Shown here: positions 47,791-61,524 of the stretch, in pieces
Layout of the letters: every line of letters begins with the position of its first letter
Position numbering within the stretch: position 1 is the stretch's first letter
Source: Epiperipatus broadwayi
Lineage: Eukaryota; Onychophora; Udeonychophora; Euonychophora; Peripatidae
Assembly (NCBI GenBank): GCA_028023455.1
Contig: JAQFVV010012418.1
Location: forward strand, 10,712,563-10,776,562
Reading direction: 5' to 3'
Length of the DNA: 64,000 nucleotides
The notes under the pieces: generated by a model
Seen by the model: only the letters and a program-made list of their open reading frames with translations
Databases searched by the model: none
Told to the model about the DNA's origin: nothing
Translations under genes and position numbers: made by a program

Positions 47791-49958
47791 GAAAATGGAT
47801 TTAAAGTAATTGAACGTAAATTATATAACAAATTTGAGAAAAAAGTTGATTTTTTATTTAATAAGCGATATCCACATGCTTATTATGATTTAAACTTTGT
47901 TAATTTATCAAATAATAGGATACATTTAATTCAGAAATACGTTTTAAGTCACTGAGCTAAATACGTTGGTGGTATTTGGAATGATTATAATTTGGAACTA
48001 ATTGCAGCTGTTCAAAATTCATTTGAAATGATTCCTGGTAATGATAATTTTGCTGATGATATTATTAAGAAAATTAATTGTAATAAATTTGATACAATAT
48101 CTTATGATAAATCATGGCAATTGGCTATTTCGGAATTTAAACGGAAATTGAGGAATGAAAATATGATTTGTTTGAAATAGGATAAACGTTTGCGTATGTG
48201 CTTGTTGACGAAATGTCAATATATTAATAAAATTAAAATGCAAATGGACAAACATGGTTTCTTTTTGATTGAGGATTATAATATGGATGGTCAAAGAATA
48301 AAATTTATTAACAATATTTTAAAAAGTGCTAAAAATAAAGTTTTAAATAATAATTGTATACTATATGATATACCCTTCTTGTGCTATATGTCCGTATTTT
48401 TGCAAATATAAAATTACATAAAGAAGGTAATCCTTTGCGAGTTATGATAGATTTTGGTGGTTCCTTCATATATTAGAGATCTAAATATATTGGTAAACTT
48501 TTACAAGACTTTTTAGGATTTGGGGAAAATACTATTGCTTCATCGTTTGACTTTGTAAATAGTATTAAAAATTTAATGATTGATGAAAATGATGTTATTG
48601 CTTCATTGGATGTTACAGAAATGTATGGATCTATTGATAGAATGAATTCCATAAAAATAATTGAACATGCATTAAAAAGTAAAAGTATTTGTAAAAATAT
48701 GATAAAATTTATCATTGATTCTTTAAAATTTTTTAATGATAACATTGTTGCATCTTTTGAAGGTCAATATTATAAAATGACTAAAGGTTGGCCTATGGGT
48801 TTGCCTGTAATTGCACAAGTTTGCAATTTTGTTTTATCTACATATGAGAGTAGTATTTTAAATATGTGTATTTTTGGAGATATTAAAATTTACAAAAGAT
48901 ATGAGGATGATGTTTTTGTTTGTGGAAATACTAATAGTATAAATTTGCTTATAGAGGAATTAAATAAGTTGAATGGCTTGAAATGGACTATTGAAAAAGA
49001 ACAGGATAATAAGATTAACTATTTAGATTTAATGATCACAAGAGATAACAGTATATTAAATTATAAACTAATTATTAAGCCACTGCAAAAAAGAGAATAT
49101 ATAAATTGTAAATCAAAAGTACCAATGATGCATAAGATGGCAAGTTTTAAATCTTTTTGTTTTGGAATGAAAAATTATGTCATTACCAAAGTGATAAACT
49201 GAAAAATATTGAGATATTTGCCAAGGAATTGCTTGATGTTGGTTATAAAATGGAACAAATAAACAATACTTTATGTCAATTTAAAAAAATTGTTATAATT
49301 TAAAAGAAATGAAGATTAATAGTAAAAAATGGATATCTACTCCATTTATTTCAAATCCACAAGTGAAATTTTTTAAGGATTTATATATGAATGTGTTTAA
49401 TGTTTCATTCTACGTTCCAAACAATATTAATAAATTAGTCAATAATTCTAAGGATGTCATACCTGTCAAGCAAAAAAGTAATGTCATATATCAAATTTTT
49501 TGTGATTGTATGCTATCATATATAGATGAATCTAGGTGCAGTATTGAGAAAAGATTGAAGGAACATGAATTGTTATATAAGCATGTAAAAAATAAAAATA
49601 ATGATGATTTAATATCTCCAGTTTTCTTTGATCATGAAAAAACATGTAAATATAAATTTAAATTTAATTTTGAAAATGTGAAAATTCTTCATGAAGAGAA
49701 AAACCATAGTAAAAGAAAAATTAAAGAGGCAATTTTTATAAACAGGAATAAAATGCATTTAATAAATCGACAAGCTTCTAACATTAAAATACGAGATTTG
49801 TGGAATTTGAATTGATGATGTTTGCTTCCGCTTTTGTTTTTGAATTTAATGGCAGTTGAGGCAGGTTAGAAAGTAACCAAAAGTACTTCTGCGGATTTAA
49901 GGATTGTTTGTAATTGTTTGTAAACCGTTAAAAATATTATTTCAATTATATATATATT

Positions 49959-52900
49959 GTGAATATTCAGATTAATCATCAAAGTATTTAAAAAAAATAA
50001 AGAATTTGTTAATCTTGTTTGGTTTTTCTTTTACTTGATAAATGGATAATGGGAAATCTTGAAAATATAAGTTTAAATTGAGAACCATGGCAACCTAAAG
50101 CTTTTTAAATAGTATTCTTTACCACTAATTCTAGCCTTAAAATATTAAATTAATTATAATGAAACTCAAGACAAACATATAGGCAAATAAATAAATTTTG
50201 GAAATGATTTATTATTTTTACATATTTTTATTCCTGTTACTGCAGTCACTGTAGTAACATTATTACATATAATTCAATGTTTTCATGTCATGTATATTGT
50301 TTATAAATTAATAAAAAAATTATTATTATTAAAAAAAAAGAATATGTAAATTATTTGTATTTCTAAAGTGAATCAAGATTGTAATATCAATTCTGCATTT
50401 TGGTGTAAAAATAACAGGAAAAATCATATCAAACTTAGATTCCATTTCCATGTATCCATTTTCCCCCAAACTTACATCACACTTGCATTGGAAAGCAGGA
50501 AAAATATTGTGAAATATTGGTTGCCATTGAGCTTTATTGGAGTAAATTCCAATAGTTGTTATGACATCTATAATGTAAGAAAGAGATAATATAAATAGCC
50601 AGAAAAGACTGTAAGAAAACACTCTCATCTTTTTGTCATTGTCAAGAATAGACATGTTTCTATGTTTTTTTAAATAAAAATTCTTCAATATTTTTTTTAA
50701 AACTGCTAAACTATAAAAATATGGAAGAATAGAAATCTAAATTATCTGCCCATTCATTCAATTGAATGGCAGTTTGTGAAAAAGTTCCAAAGAAGATGAC
50801 AACAAAATGTGAGAAGGAAAACCTATTAAAAAATGTATTGTATGAAATCAGCTGTTTTTAAAACAGAGATTCCAGGTTTAAAAAATTGGAGTATAATTAC
50901 CATTGCATTGGATGAATACCATGTTACAAGCTAAGAAAATATTCAGAATCAACTGGATTAATTTATCTTATAAAAAGGCTAGTTAAATTGCAATCTCCTC
51001 TTTAAAAAGGAAAAATAAGAAAAAGGCTGTTATGAATTCATGGGATTATTCTATATGAACATTATTGCCATTGAAATGAAACATTTAAAGTTCAACTTAT
51101 CTTTTCTTGGAAATAAACTCATTTCTACTTCATAGGACAGGATAAATGAATTGTGATGAATCAATGGATAATGAAAGTGAACATACTTTTACTTTGGGTA
51201 TGATTTATTTTTTATGCATATGTGTAAATATTTTTATATATTTTTCAAAAGAATAATTTACATTTTATTTTATATCATAGATAGTGTACATTTAGATTTA
51301 ATAGGGTTTACGAAATGAAAGGCTCAGAGAGACTCATTTACAGAATATTTAAACTCTTGTGTTAATGCGATAGATATTTTTTTTAAATATTCAGTTTTAA
51401 TTTTGTGTGATTTAAATTTTAACTTGAAATATTGGACAAAAAAGGAGTTTAAATATAGAGCTTTATTTTACATTTGTTTAATTATTAGGTTAATGAACAA
51501 ATAGAAATCCATTTCATTTCATTGCATATATTTGATATCTGTTATCTAAAAAATTTTTCATTAAGGTATTCAAAATCTCTCCTTGCATTCCTTTTTTTAT
51601 GTATACATGTTATTAGTTTTGCAACATATTTTAGGGTTACCCACAGAAATTTTACCATTTTTTTTATTATTAATTCAATCAACCAGAAATATAGATTAAT
51701 TTTCTATTGTATTTTGTTGTTAATCTTACCAATTTTCTTTTATATAATCCAATAAATTGAGTTGATTTAAATGCCAAGACTGTTAATTTTTTTATTTGGA
51801 TTGCTTAAGATGATTTTGCTATTTAAATTCGTTGCAAGGTTCAAACTCAGCTTGGTAAGTGAACTAAAATATAAAATATGATTTGTATATTATATATTTT
51901 TTAGTTTATTTATGTATAATCTTCATATTTATTTGCCCATTCGTGTATTTGCTTACATATATTTTAGTTAATATTAAGAGTAAATGTCATTAGCTTAGAG
52001 TAGATCATTTCTTTGTTTGTCTAATCCCGTCATAAAAATCTAAATAGATCGTACTTTATCATTGGTTCAGAATAACTTGTCTTAGATATTTTTTAAACTT
52101 CTATAAAATGAAGAGTACAAATTTCATTGATTAGTTTAATTGAATATTATCTTTGGATTGGAATAAATGTCAATTATATTCAATTGTTTAAAGATTCAAA
52201 TTAAATAATATTATTAATTATAGGTTAATAAACATCCAATGGAAACTTAATATATATTTTATATAATGTGATTGGGCATTGTAGAGTTAGAAATTAGCTA
52301 ATAGATTGTTGATAATAAATTCTCGTGGAGTATTCTATTTTAACATATAAACGAAGCAATAATTAAGTATCTCTTTATTGGAAGATATGAATAAATTATT
52401 TAAACATTACGATATAGTTTCTTATTAAACTAGACGTAGATTAATTTGTTTAAACATTTAAAGGAGTGCATAGGTTTTCCAAGTGTTTTATAAAATGATA
52501 TAAAAACTAGTTGATTTCAATAGAATATTGTTAATTAAATATTAAAGTAACGATAATTATGTATGGCTTTATTGAAAGATACGAATGAATGTTTATACTT
52601 TTTATTTAACGTTTATTAAACTAGATATACATCTGAGTCTAATATTATTTTGTTTCAACAGTTAAAATAGCGTCTATATTTAAAAATGTTTTGTAAAATG
52701 CAATTATAGTTATTTAGAAGCTCATCTGTCTAGATAAAACGCAGTATCATTAAATATTAAATAGGTTTGAATTATTACAATAACAATAGATTAATAAAGA
52801 ATATTGGAATCTGCTTTAGTTATTGATTTGATTTTCATTAAATTGTTAATCAAATAGTTAGCTTAATCATATTATAGTTTAGGGCAATGATATACGATTT

Positions 52901-53183
52901 GACTGCTCATTGCAGTTTACTTTGTAATTGTGATAGATTTGTTGATGTCTGGAGCAGATAATCTCATTATTCTTTCGTTTTACATATAGCTTAAACAAAT
53001 TAGACTTTAGTTGAGATTATTAGTACTTTATGATGGTTTATTACATAATGGCGATCAGATTGAGCTAGATTAGATTAGATTAAATTATATGTTTTTTGAT
53101 TTTTGATCAGATCAGATTGATCATCCTCCCCACCATCAGCATTCATGGATTCATTCAGTTAGAATATATATATATATATATAT
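49959..53183. other. Unannotated AT-rich sequence
   Basis: No element family or gene is recognised. Open frames at 50329-50688 (minus, 119 codons) and 51522-51755 (plus, hydrophobic) have no recognisable homology. It ends in a TA tract at the start of G4. Confidence 0.45.
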
Positions 53184-54148
53184 TGTACCTTCTTATTTAG
53201 GTTAGGATGAATTGTTTAAATCAATTTATTAAAAATTATAAATTTGAGTTATTTTAGAGGCATGATGTATATGTTGTATTGAAGATCTTTTTAAAAAGTC
53301 TAGTTAAAGCAAATAAGAATATTTATTGTAGAATATTATGTTAATATTTTAATAAACAGTTAACTAAAGATGAATTATAATATTGTGTGGTTGGGAAAAC
53401 TGGCCATAATAAATACTGCATTAATAAGTCGTGCAAATAAATGTTTAAATTAAAGTTTAAAAAATAATAAATTGAAGTTAAACAAATAATATATTTGAGT
53501 AATAAAAATTAATATTTAATAATTGAATGTAAAATAATTATTTAAGAGTAATATCATGGTAGGAAATGAATATTCGGTTTTGTGATATTAAAATATTATC
53601 TTAAAAGTTGTTATATTATATTATTTTATTTAAAAAATATTTAATAAAAAAAATTGAATTATTTAATTTATTTTTAGCTAAAATTATAAGCGTTTCATCT
53701 GGGTTGTAAGTCATATGACAGATAGATATCAGTACACACATGCTTGCAAGTTTTTTTAGTAAAGTTGCAAAACTGTTTTAAAATTCTAATATAAAATTTA
53801 AAGTATTATATTTCAACTACCACAAGATAAAGATAAAATTAGTTAGTATAAATATTAAGACGTGTTTTTATTTATTTTAAAAACGAATGCAATAAATAAA
53901 ATTAAATTTTGTTCTATTTTAAAAAATAACTACGTTTTTTAAAAAAGTTAAAGATAATAATAAATATTATGATATGATTTTAAAAGTTATTTTGAAGTAT
54001 TTGGTAGATGTAAATAAAGTATGAAAATTAACTAGAAATTAAATAATATAATAAATAATAAATATTAGATAAACCATTATTTATTTTTTAAATTTTAATG
54101 CTGCATTGTTGGCTAGGGATATAAATAAGCTAAGCATTGTTTAATTAA

Positions 54149-54180
54149 CCAATCAATAGAATAATTTGTTCGGGTATAAA
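54149..54180 (+). promoter_or_regulatory. Promoter of G4 (CCAAT and TATA boxes)
   Basis: CCAATC (54149) and GGGTATAAA (54172-54180) have the same order and spacing as in the other family G copies. A TACTATTACTACTG stretch downstream is shared with G2. Confidence 0.6.
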
Positions 54181-54298
54181 AATGTGTGCACAATTATTTT
54201 CGAGGTACTATTACTACTGTTATTATTATTACTACAACTTCTATTAACTAAGTGTACCATTAATAGTCAATTATATTTATTTTAATTCCAAGAAAGTA

Positions 54299-55405
54299 CA
54301 CCTGGGTCTCATTTTATGCGGACTTATTTAACACAATTCTGAAGTTATGCGATTCATGTTTCACTGAAAGTCAAACTCCAATAATGCGCTATTACTTTAA
54401 ATAATAAATTTCATACACTTACATTATATTGAAAGTAATAGCACATTATTGGAATTCGTCTTTAATCTTAGTAATTTCAATATTTTCAGTGCTTTATGAT
54501 AGTAAGATTTTATGCAATAATGAAATTAAAATCATGATTTCCACATTTTATGTATATACACATTAAATTTTACAAGATTATAATGTAAATTTGTTCAAAC
54601 ATTGTGCATGTTAATTTTGCATTTTAAATCACATTCTGTTTTTGCTTTTTAAAAAAGAATGTAATCAATTATTAATCATTTAGTGTCCAGAAGTTAATTT
54701 TTAAAAGGTGAGTAATAACAGTGGGCACAATTAAATTTGACAATTAAAAATCAAAATCTTATTTTTAATTGTAATTAACAATTTAAAAATTATTTATGGC
54801 GACTTGAAATTAATGTGATGTGAAATTTGATTTTTAAATGAAATTGAAAATTAAAAAATTAAAGACAAAAATAAGAATTTAATTTTTAGTTGTTAGTTTC
54901 ATAAACAATTAATAAAATCATCATCTCAAAGATTAATTACTAATTATGTTGTCACCAGAAAACCATTGACACAACATGAGTGTGAAGTTGGCACTAGTTG
55001 TATTTTGTCTTGTGAAAAATCTGATTTTTTACCACTTTGCAAACGAACATGTTTTTCGGCAAATAGCGATAATAATTAAAACGTGTATAAAAATGTAAAT
55101 TACTGTAAATTATGCATAAAAATATACTATTTTGAATAAAATTAAATATTATAGTTAAAAAAAGTTTGTCTTGTATCAATTTTTTTTAAAATTTGAAATT
55201 TTTTATTAGTCATATTTTATTTCCTTATTTTTTTTTTTTGCGCGAATTTTAAAATAATTTTACGTTGGTGCTTTGCTTTTATGCGAATTTTGAAAAATCA
55301 CAGACCGCACCCCCCTTTTTCAATGTAAGTTACGTCTTTTTGCACAATTTTGTTTGCGCTTGTTTTCTGAGGAACCTATCTATCGCGTAAAGTGAGACCC
55401 AGGTG
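54299..55405. mobile_element. pogo/Tigger-like MITE, 1.1 kb
   Basis: The left end CACCTGGGTCTCATTTTATG and the right end (GTAAAGTGAGACCCAGGTG) are inverted repeats. The left flank is TA; the right flank reads TG, a likely mutated TA. The uninterrupted site in G2 has AAAGTATAGG. The GCG...GTAAAGTGAGACC type end and TA target resemble pogo/Tigger elements. An internal hairpin pairs CCAATAATGCGCTATTACTT with AAGTAATAGCACATTATTGG. There is no transposase. Confidence 0.65.
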
Positions 55406-55639
55406 TGCAGTAAGTTATTATAAGATTGTATTATACAAATGCCATGCTAAAAGCTAAGTAATTCCCTATCAACTGATTTATTAAACTTAATTCTATGTCA
55501 CATTAAGCATGAATAGGTCATCATTAAACTTAAATTTATATAAAAAAATGTCAAATTATTATCTTTCTATTAGGCATATAATTTTCCTATATTAATTGGT
55601 ATTATTAATTTGCTACTGAGATTAGCAAATCGGATGTCA

Positions 55640-57296
55640 CAAGGTACTGCTAGGAAACATATATCTGCAATAAGAAAAAAAAACATGGAATTATTACTAA
55701 AAAGAAAAATGACATGAAATGCGTAGATTTTTATCAAAAGTTATATACTTATAAAGAACAAGTACTTTCTATAAGTATTATATCTTTTTAATTGCACAGA
55801 ATTTTAAATAAAGAAATGAGATATGCCATTAAATTTATGAAGAAAGGAAAACCTCTGGGTAATGATGGAATAATAATTAATATCTTTAAAAAAGCAGGTG
55901 AAGAAATATAATTTTTTTGTTTGGAAAAGTTATATATTAAATGTCTAAATAATAAAGATGTACCAGATAATTGGAAAAATGCAATATGAATATTAATATT
56001 TAAAAAATGATCTAGAAGATATTAGAAATTACAGACCTATCAGTGTTTTATCAGTTTTGCACAGAACTTATATCAAAATAATTACAACTCATCTACAGAG
56101 ACCTTTGGATTTCAAACAACCAAAAGAACAAGTTGGAATTAAAAGTGGTTTTAGTACAGTTAATCATATACAAATATTGAGAGAAGTAGGACCAGTGAAT
56201 ATGAGTTTCCAGGTATGCTCTCGATATGTAGATTATGAAAACATATTTGATTCTATAAGTAATTCTTCAGTAATTAAAGCATTAAATCACTAGGTTATTG
56301 ATCCAGGATATTGCCATATTCTAAAGAATATTTATAAAATGCAACAGCAACAATTAAATTACATACTGATACTAGGAAGGTTAACATTTAAAGGGTGTAA
56401 GAAAGAGTGACTCCATATTTTCAAAACTTTTTATAGCAGTGCTACAAGAAGTATTTTGTGGATTAAATTGAAAAGCTAAATGAGTAAATGTTAATGGAGA
56501 TTATTGAAATCATCTAGATTTTGCAGATGATGTAATTGTTTTTGCAAATAATGCTTTAGAGCATCAGAAAAGATTGCCAGACTTATCAGATGAAAGTAAG
56601 AAAGTAGGACTAAAAGTAAAAACATTAAAAAGACTAAAGAAATGTTTAATGAATTTTTTTAAGAGATGAAAATAAAAATTGAATATTATGAGTTAGAAGT
56701 TGTGTTAATAAGTTAACAGTTAGAAATACCTTGGTCAGATTACTACTACTGATGGAAGCATAATGGATGAAATTAATCATAGAATTAAAGATGGTTGGAG
56801 GGCTTTTGGTAGAAATAACTTAATATTAAATTATAAATGTCTATGTGTTTAAAAAAAAGTGTTTAATAAATGCGTTTGACCAGTTCTTACTTAGATTTGA
56901 ATCTGAGACTTGGACACAACAGATGAACAATACAAAGACATCAAACCACTCAAAGAAGTATGAATAGATGCATGTTAGGAATAACATGAAAAGATCAAAA
57001 CTGAAATATATGGATAAGGGAACATCAGATGTTATTGACATCATTGAAACAAATAAGAGACTGAAGTGAAATTGGGCTGGACATATTGCTAAAAGAGATG
57101 ATAATAGATGGACAGTTGAAATAATAAACAGGATTTCAAGAGGTTAAAAAGACTCAGAAAGGGACCACATGTGAGTTGTATGGATGAAATAAGGAAGTGT
57201 GCAAGGTATGTGGAGAAATCAAAGATAAATTAAACTTGGAGAGACCTTCATCCTGCAGTGGATTGATAATGGTTGACAATGATGATGTTTATGATA
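55640..57296 (+). pseudogene. RTE-type LINE, second copy, 5'-truncated and heavily mutated
   Basis: It aligns along its length with 18250-19914 of the first LINE: the RT region, the YGSETWTL-like segment, and the end CTTCATCCTGCAGTGGATTG followed by a short TGATGATG tail. It carries many stops and shifts; only 56057-56293 stays open, covering motif A with changes. The motif C region still reads as FADDVIVFA at the DNA level near 56518-56545. It lies inside G4 and is clearly older than the copy at 16605-19914. Confidence 0.9.
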
Positions 57297-57607
57297 TTAA
57301 AATAAAATATAATAAGTGTAAACAAAAATATGATAAATAAAAACTTAGGACAGATAAAGTATTCAAATATAACAAGATTTAAGCAAGCAAAATAATTAAA
57401 AAAATCTTCTATCTATATGTATACAAAAATTGAGGGCATACATTTAAAAAATAAAATAGAAAAAATAAAAGAAAATAATCAAAGCTTTATATATAAAAAA
57501 CTAAATTCAATTCTATATATGTATTCTGGAACTAAATTTCATATACGTAATTAATAAGTTTAATAGCTTTTGATGCATGTGCTTGTGTGTGAATATATAT
57601 ATATTGT
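57297..57607. other. Unannotated AT-rich sequence
   Basis: No gene or repeat is recognised. It ends at a TA tract (57592-57605) bordering the PLE fragment. Confidence 0.5.
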
Positions 57608-57866
57608 AATAAAAATAATAATTTTAACGGTAGCAAACTATTATAAACAATCCTTAAATCTGCAGAAGTACTTTCAGTTAATTTTTTAAACCTTCCTCAA
57701 CTGCCATTAAATTAAAAAACAAAAACAAAAAACAAAGCGGAAGCAAAGGTCATCAATTCAAATTCCACGAATCTCGTATTTTAATGTTAGCAGCTTGTCT
57801 ATTTATTAAATGCATTTTATTCCTATTTATAAAAATTACCTCCTTAATTTTTCTTTTATTATGACA
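57608..57866 (-). mobile_element. Penelope-like element, 3' fragment
   Basis: On the minus strand it matches the last part of the PLE coding region (ATACGAGATTCGTGGAATTT) and 3' region, including the hammerhead-like fold at 57662-57704. It is 5'-truncated near 57866, where a palindrome begins. Confidence 0.9.
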
Positions 57867-57915
57867 TTTTATATATATTATATATATATATATATATAAA
57901 ATGTCATAATAAAAG
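57853..57915. repeat. Palindrome at the PLE fragment junction
   Basis: CTTTTATTATGACATTTTAT and its complement ATAAAATGTCATAATAAAAG flank a TA run. One arm is PLE sequence, so this looks like a very short head-to-head partner, a miniature of the inversion at 44778. Confidence 0.75.
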
Positions 57916-60900
57916 AAGATGACATTTTATTTATATTATATATATATATTACTTTCCATGATCTACAAATATGTAACAACAAATTTTGACAAAATTTTGA
58001 CCAAAATTGAGCAAAGATATATTTATGCTTGGAATTAAAATGATTAAATTTAAATGTATTTAATAATATTAACCATATCTCAATAATGATGATTTGTAAT
58101 TTTGTCTTAAAACTTAAAGCAACTATAAGTTCTCCCAAGAATATTTTAAATTTGTTTTTCTAGTTTCAATAAATAAAATGAAAAAAAACAACAACTTTAA
58201 AGTGCCAAACTTTCTAAATAGAAAGTTTATTTCTGGAAAATTTATTAATGCCTGATAATCATCATTAATAAATTATTACCACATCTCTGCATATCTCCCA
58301 GTGGCTTGCATGATTTTTCAGGCTTGTGGACATTATAATTGATGTTAATAGCATGATATTGGTTTGAGTTTAATAAGCAAACATAAACTAAATGGATTAA
58401 CAAAAAATAACAATTTATTAACAATAAATATATGAAACTGTTTTTTATATACTTGCAACTGTTATGGGGTATACAAAATATTAAAGATAATAATAAGAGA
58501 TATTTTAAATTTAAAGGCTTAGAATAATTATGCTGAAAAGATCTTACTGGGTGAAAAGTTGAAGAAAGTTAAAAAGTTTGAAAACATGGTTTCTGCAGAT
58601 ATCTTTATTATTATTATTATGAAGGAGATCTCATAAGTTTTTTAAAAAATTATAGTTATTTTGATGGTATAATGGTGATATTAGATTGGGTATACATTTA
58701 GGTGATGTTAGTTAGTAGTTTGGGTAAATTTTATGACCAATCTACTTCTTCTTTATGACAGGTGATGATTTGTTTTAAAAAATTTTAGCATTAGTTTCTG
58801 GATCTGATTACATCACTTCAAGTGTTTTAACTGGTATTGTTGTTAGTTTTTAGCCACTCATGCTAGATGGTATTTTGTTAGATAAAGTCAGCATAATTAA
58901 TGTTATAAATGAAGTATTAAAAATATTGTTATAACAAGCAAATAACAGCAAAAAACAGTTTTTACCTATATTCTTTCTCCTCTGCATAGAATCACTACAA
59001 CACTGCTTCTTGTTTCAGACCTATATGTATCTTACTTGCTGGTATTTCCAATATGGTTTCTGGAATCACAGATTAGTCACAAGTTAGTTATAAGATTTGA
59101 CATCTGTTTTTTTACAGCAAGTTTCTTTTGGAAAATTCTTTTTTTTATTACTTTCACAACATGTTTTGGAAACAAGTTATTTTACAAAGATGTTTAAATT
59201 AAATTGTTATTTTGTAATTAAGTAAACAAAAGAAAAAAATAATGTTGCTCTTTTTGTTTAAGTTGGCAACAGGAAGAAAGAAAAAATATTACCAACTTTT
59301 AAAAATTGTATGATAACTTTTACAATTTTAGTAAACTCAAAATTTCAATAGCATATTCAGATTTATCTTTTAATTTACTGTCAGAATGTGGAAGTTTTTC
59401 TTTAAAATCCATTGAAAAAGCAACTATGCAAGTCAAAATTTTGCACATATAAAGAACTATTTTTCTTCCTTCTTTACATTATATGATTTATAGGTTTACT
59501 GGTTTCCTCTATTACAAGATCAATTTTCCTTATAAAATATTCAACAGTATGAGTAAAATGTATAAATTTTTTTTTTTAATTTTTTAAATCAATGTACTAA
59601 AGAGACGTATATTATTTCTAGTATATGCATACATACACATACATCAATTTATACATTTGTAAAGTAACTAATTTATATGCTTATGAAATAAACGTTAATT
59701 TTAATTTATTTCTATATCTTTCAATACATTTTAGTCAGTTTTAAAGCTAGTGAATAAAGAATAAACAGGATTTCATCTCTAGGTTTTATCTAAATGTTCA
59801 ATGGTAAGACATTAAGATGAACAATGAAGCATGATCATTAGAAGGATTATCTCAATTTGAAGTCTATTGTGCTATACACAATACATTAATAATCCGATAT
59901 ATAGTACCTTGCTCCCTTTAGGGTCTTAAAAATTGATAAATATAAAAAACATTAAATTGCCCTTGCTTGGTGAGCCTAACAGATGGTGAATAAACTATGA
60001 GAAAAAATATGTTGTGGCAGCATCAGAGACAACACACACTCAATGGATTTAGGACAAATCCTTAATCTAATTAAGAACATTTTAGATGGCTTGAGTTTCA
60101 CTCCGCCTAAAATGTTTAAACTATATTTTTAATTGAATTAAGGATTTTTATTTTCACTAGTAACAAATTATTCTTATATTTTAAAGAAAATTTCTATACA
60201 TAAAAAAATTATATTAAGCAATTTTAATAAAAAAACAGCTTTTGGTTTTAAATAAAATTTACTTTAGTTAATAAAATAAAGCATTTGTAAATGTTTTTAA
60301 AAATAATTTTGTTTCAGTTAATGGAATTGTAATAATATTAAATGAATAGTTTGTAACTCACTTGTTTAATTCAGAAATACTTTTCTTAATAGTCAATTAT
60401 AAATTCAGTTATTGTTAATCAATATCCATTAAGTTTCGAAAGGATTAACAAATGCATTATATATGTATAAAATTAGTTTAGTAATACAAAAAAAGTTGAA
60501 GATAACTCTTTAATTAAATATAAAAGCAAAATCTGGTCAAAATAATACATGTATTATTTTTAAAATTTAATTCCTAAAATTATTATAATTTCACATTATA
60601 ATAGCATATATTACAAAAGTAAATAAATTGATAAAGTATAGTTTAAATTATTACTAATAGTTCAACACAATTGAAATAAAACAACTATATAAAAATAATA
60701 AATATTTCCTTTATTGAACCGGTTTTCGCCCTACATTATAAATGCAAAAATTAATAGCCTTTAAACATTTATTAATTAAAACCACTAAAAGAAACTGTTA
60801 AATGCTTTATATATGACTAAAGAATTCGCAGGTGTTTGATTTTCGAAATAATTTATTGTACGATTGCTTACTTATTCACTGATAATAATTTGCACTTATG

Positions 60901-61383
60901 TAAGTTATCTAATGTTATTAAAACTTAAAATTTTGGTCTAATTGATGCTGTGATGGCATGTTGGTTACTTAATCTGAAAGTATCCATTTTGATTTTAAAC
61001 CAAGTATAATTTAAACACGTAGAAAAAAAAATTATGCTGTTTGTAGCGTTTTAATCATGCATTGTTTTTAAATTTCACTTATAGTAACTTAAGGACTGAT
61101 TTTCTATTGAAATAAAAAAAAAAGATTAAGAAATTATAAAGTTATGTCAACGCAATATATAAGAAATGTAAAAAAAAATATTTTATAAATATTTCAATAT
61201 TTATAAAATATTTAGATTAATTATTATTTTTATTATTATTTACAAAATATTATTTCTTAGTTGTTAATAGTTAATAAAGCTATAAAGTATATAATATAAA
61301 AAACAGTTAAAATTTATGATTTTTAAAATTAATTTTTCTTTTCAAAACTGAATATACTGCTGTATATATATATATATATATAG
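57916..61383. other. Unannotated AT-rich sequence
   Basis: I see no gene, RNA or clear repeat in this 3.4 kb. An 86-codon minus frame (57878-58138) and other short frames look like chance. It ends in a TA tract. Confidence 0.45.
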
Positions 61384-61524
61384 TGGTAATTTAGTATTAA
61401 AGCTGCAATGTAGAGGAGATAGGAGGCCTTTTCACACGATAACAAATGTGTAATACCACAATGATGTCAAATTGAAAGAAAATAATCCCTGTGAGTATAT
61501 GTGAAAATGTGTTTTTTTTATCCA

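Larger units (their letters stand above)
46714..49815 (+). pseudogene. PLE copy 3 protein, several breaks
   Basis: The N-terminal region runs 46714-46901, is split by Merlin and its target duplication, then continues in frame from 47799. A stop follows near 47955, and a further segment is at 47992-48180. The RT domain is in 48576-49202; its motif C region reads YKRYEDDVF, a change of V to E in YVDD. A frameshift occurs in the T run near 49155. The GIY-YIG part is 49309-49815, with YID in place of YIG. Taken together the copy is dead, but it shows the full domain order: N-terminal region, RT, GIY-YIG. Confidence 0.85.
46556..49958 (+). mobile_element. Penelope-like element copy 3, near full length, with Merlin inside
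   Basis: It follows copy 2 in tandem and includes the N-terminal coding region that copies 1 and 2 lack. The 889-bp Merlin element at 46902-47790 interrupts it. Its 3' end stops at ATTTCAATTATATATATATT, next to a TA tract, about 60 bases short of the tail in copies 1 and 2. Confidence 0.85.
53184..55640 (+). mobile_element. G4: truncated LTR-like element, family G
   Basis: It starts TGTACCTTCTTATTTAGG after a TA tract and follows G2 closely (for example GGATGAATTGTTTA, then AATACTGCATTAATAAGT). The promoter is at 54149-54180. Homology to G2 is interrupted by a MITE at 54299-55405, resumes (AAAGCTAAGTAATTCC), and ends near 55640 where a LINE fragment begins. I cannot recognise the rest of the element beyond the LINE. 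Confidence 0.65.

Noticed and set aside
50329-50688. 119-codon minus-strand frame
   Set aside because: No domain, homology or splice context; antisense and sense frames overlap. Not supportable as a gene.
60715-60740. ACCGGTTTTCGCCCTA, similar to the complement of the retrozyme 1 stem III and GAAA region
   Set aside because: No CTGANGA core lies at the expected distance on that strand, so it is only a half match.
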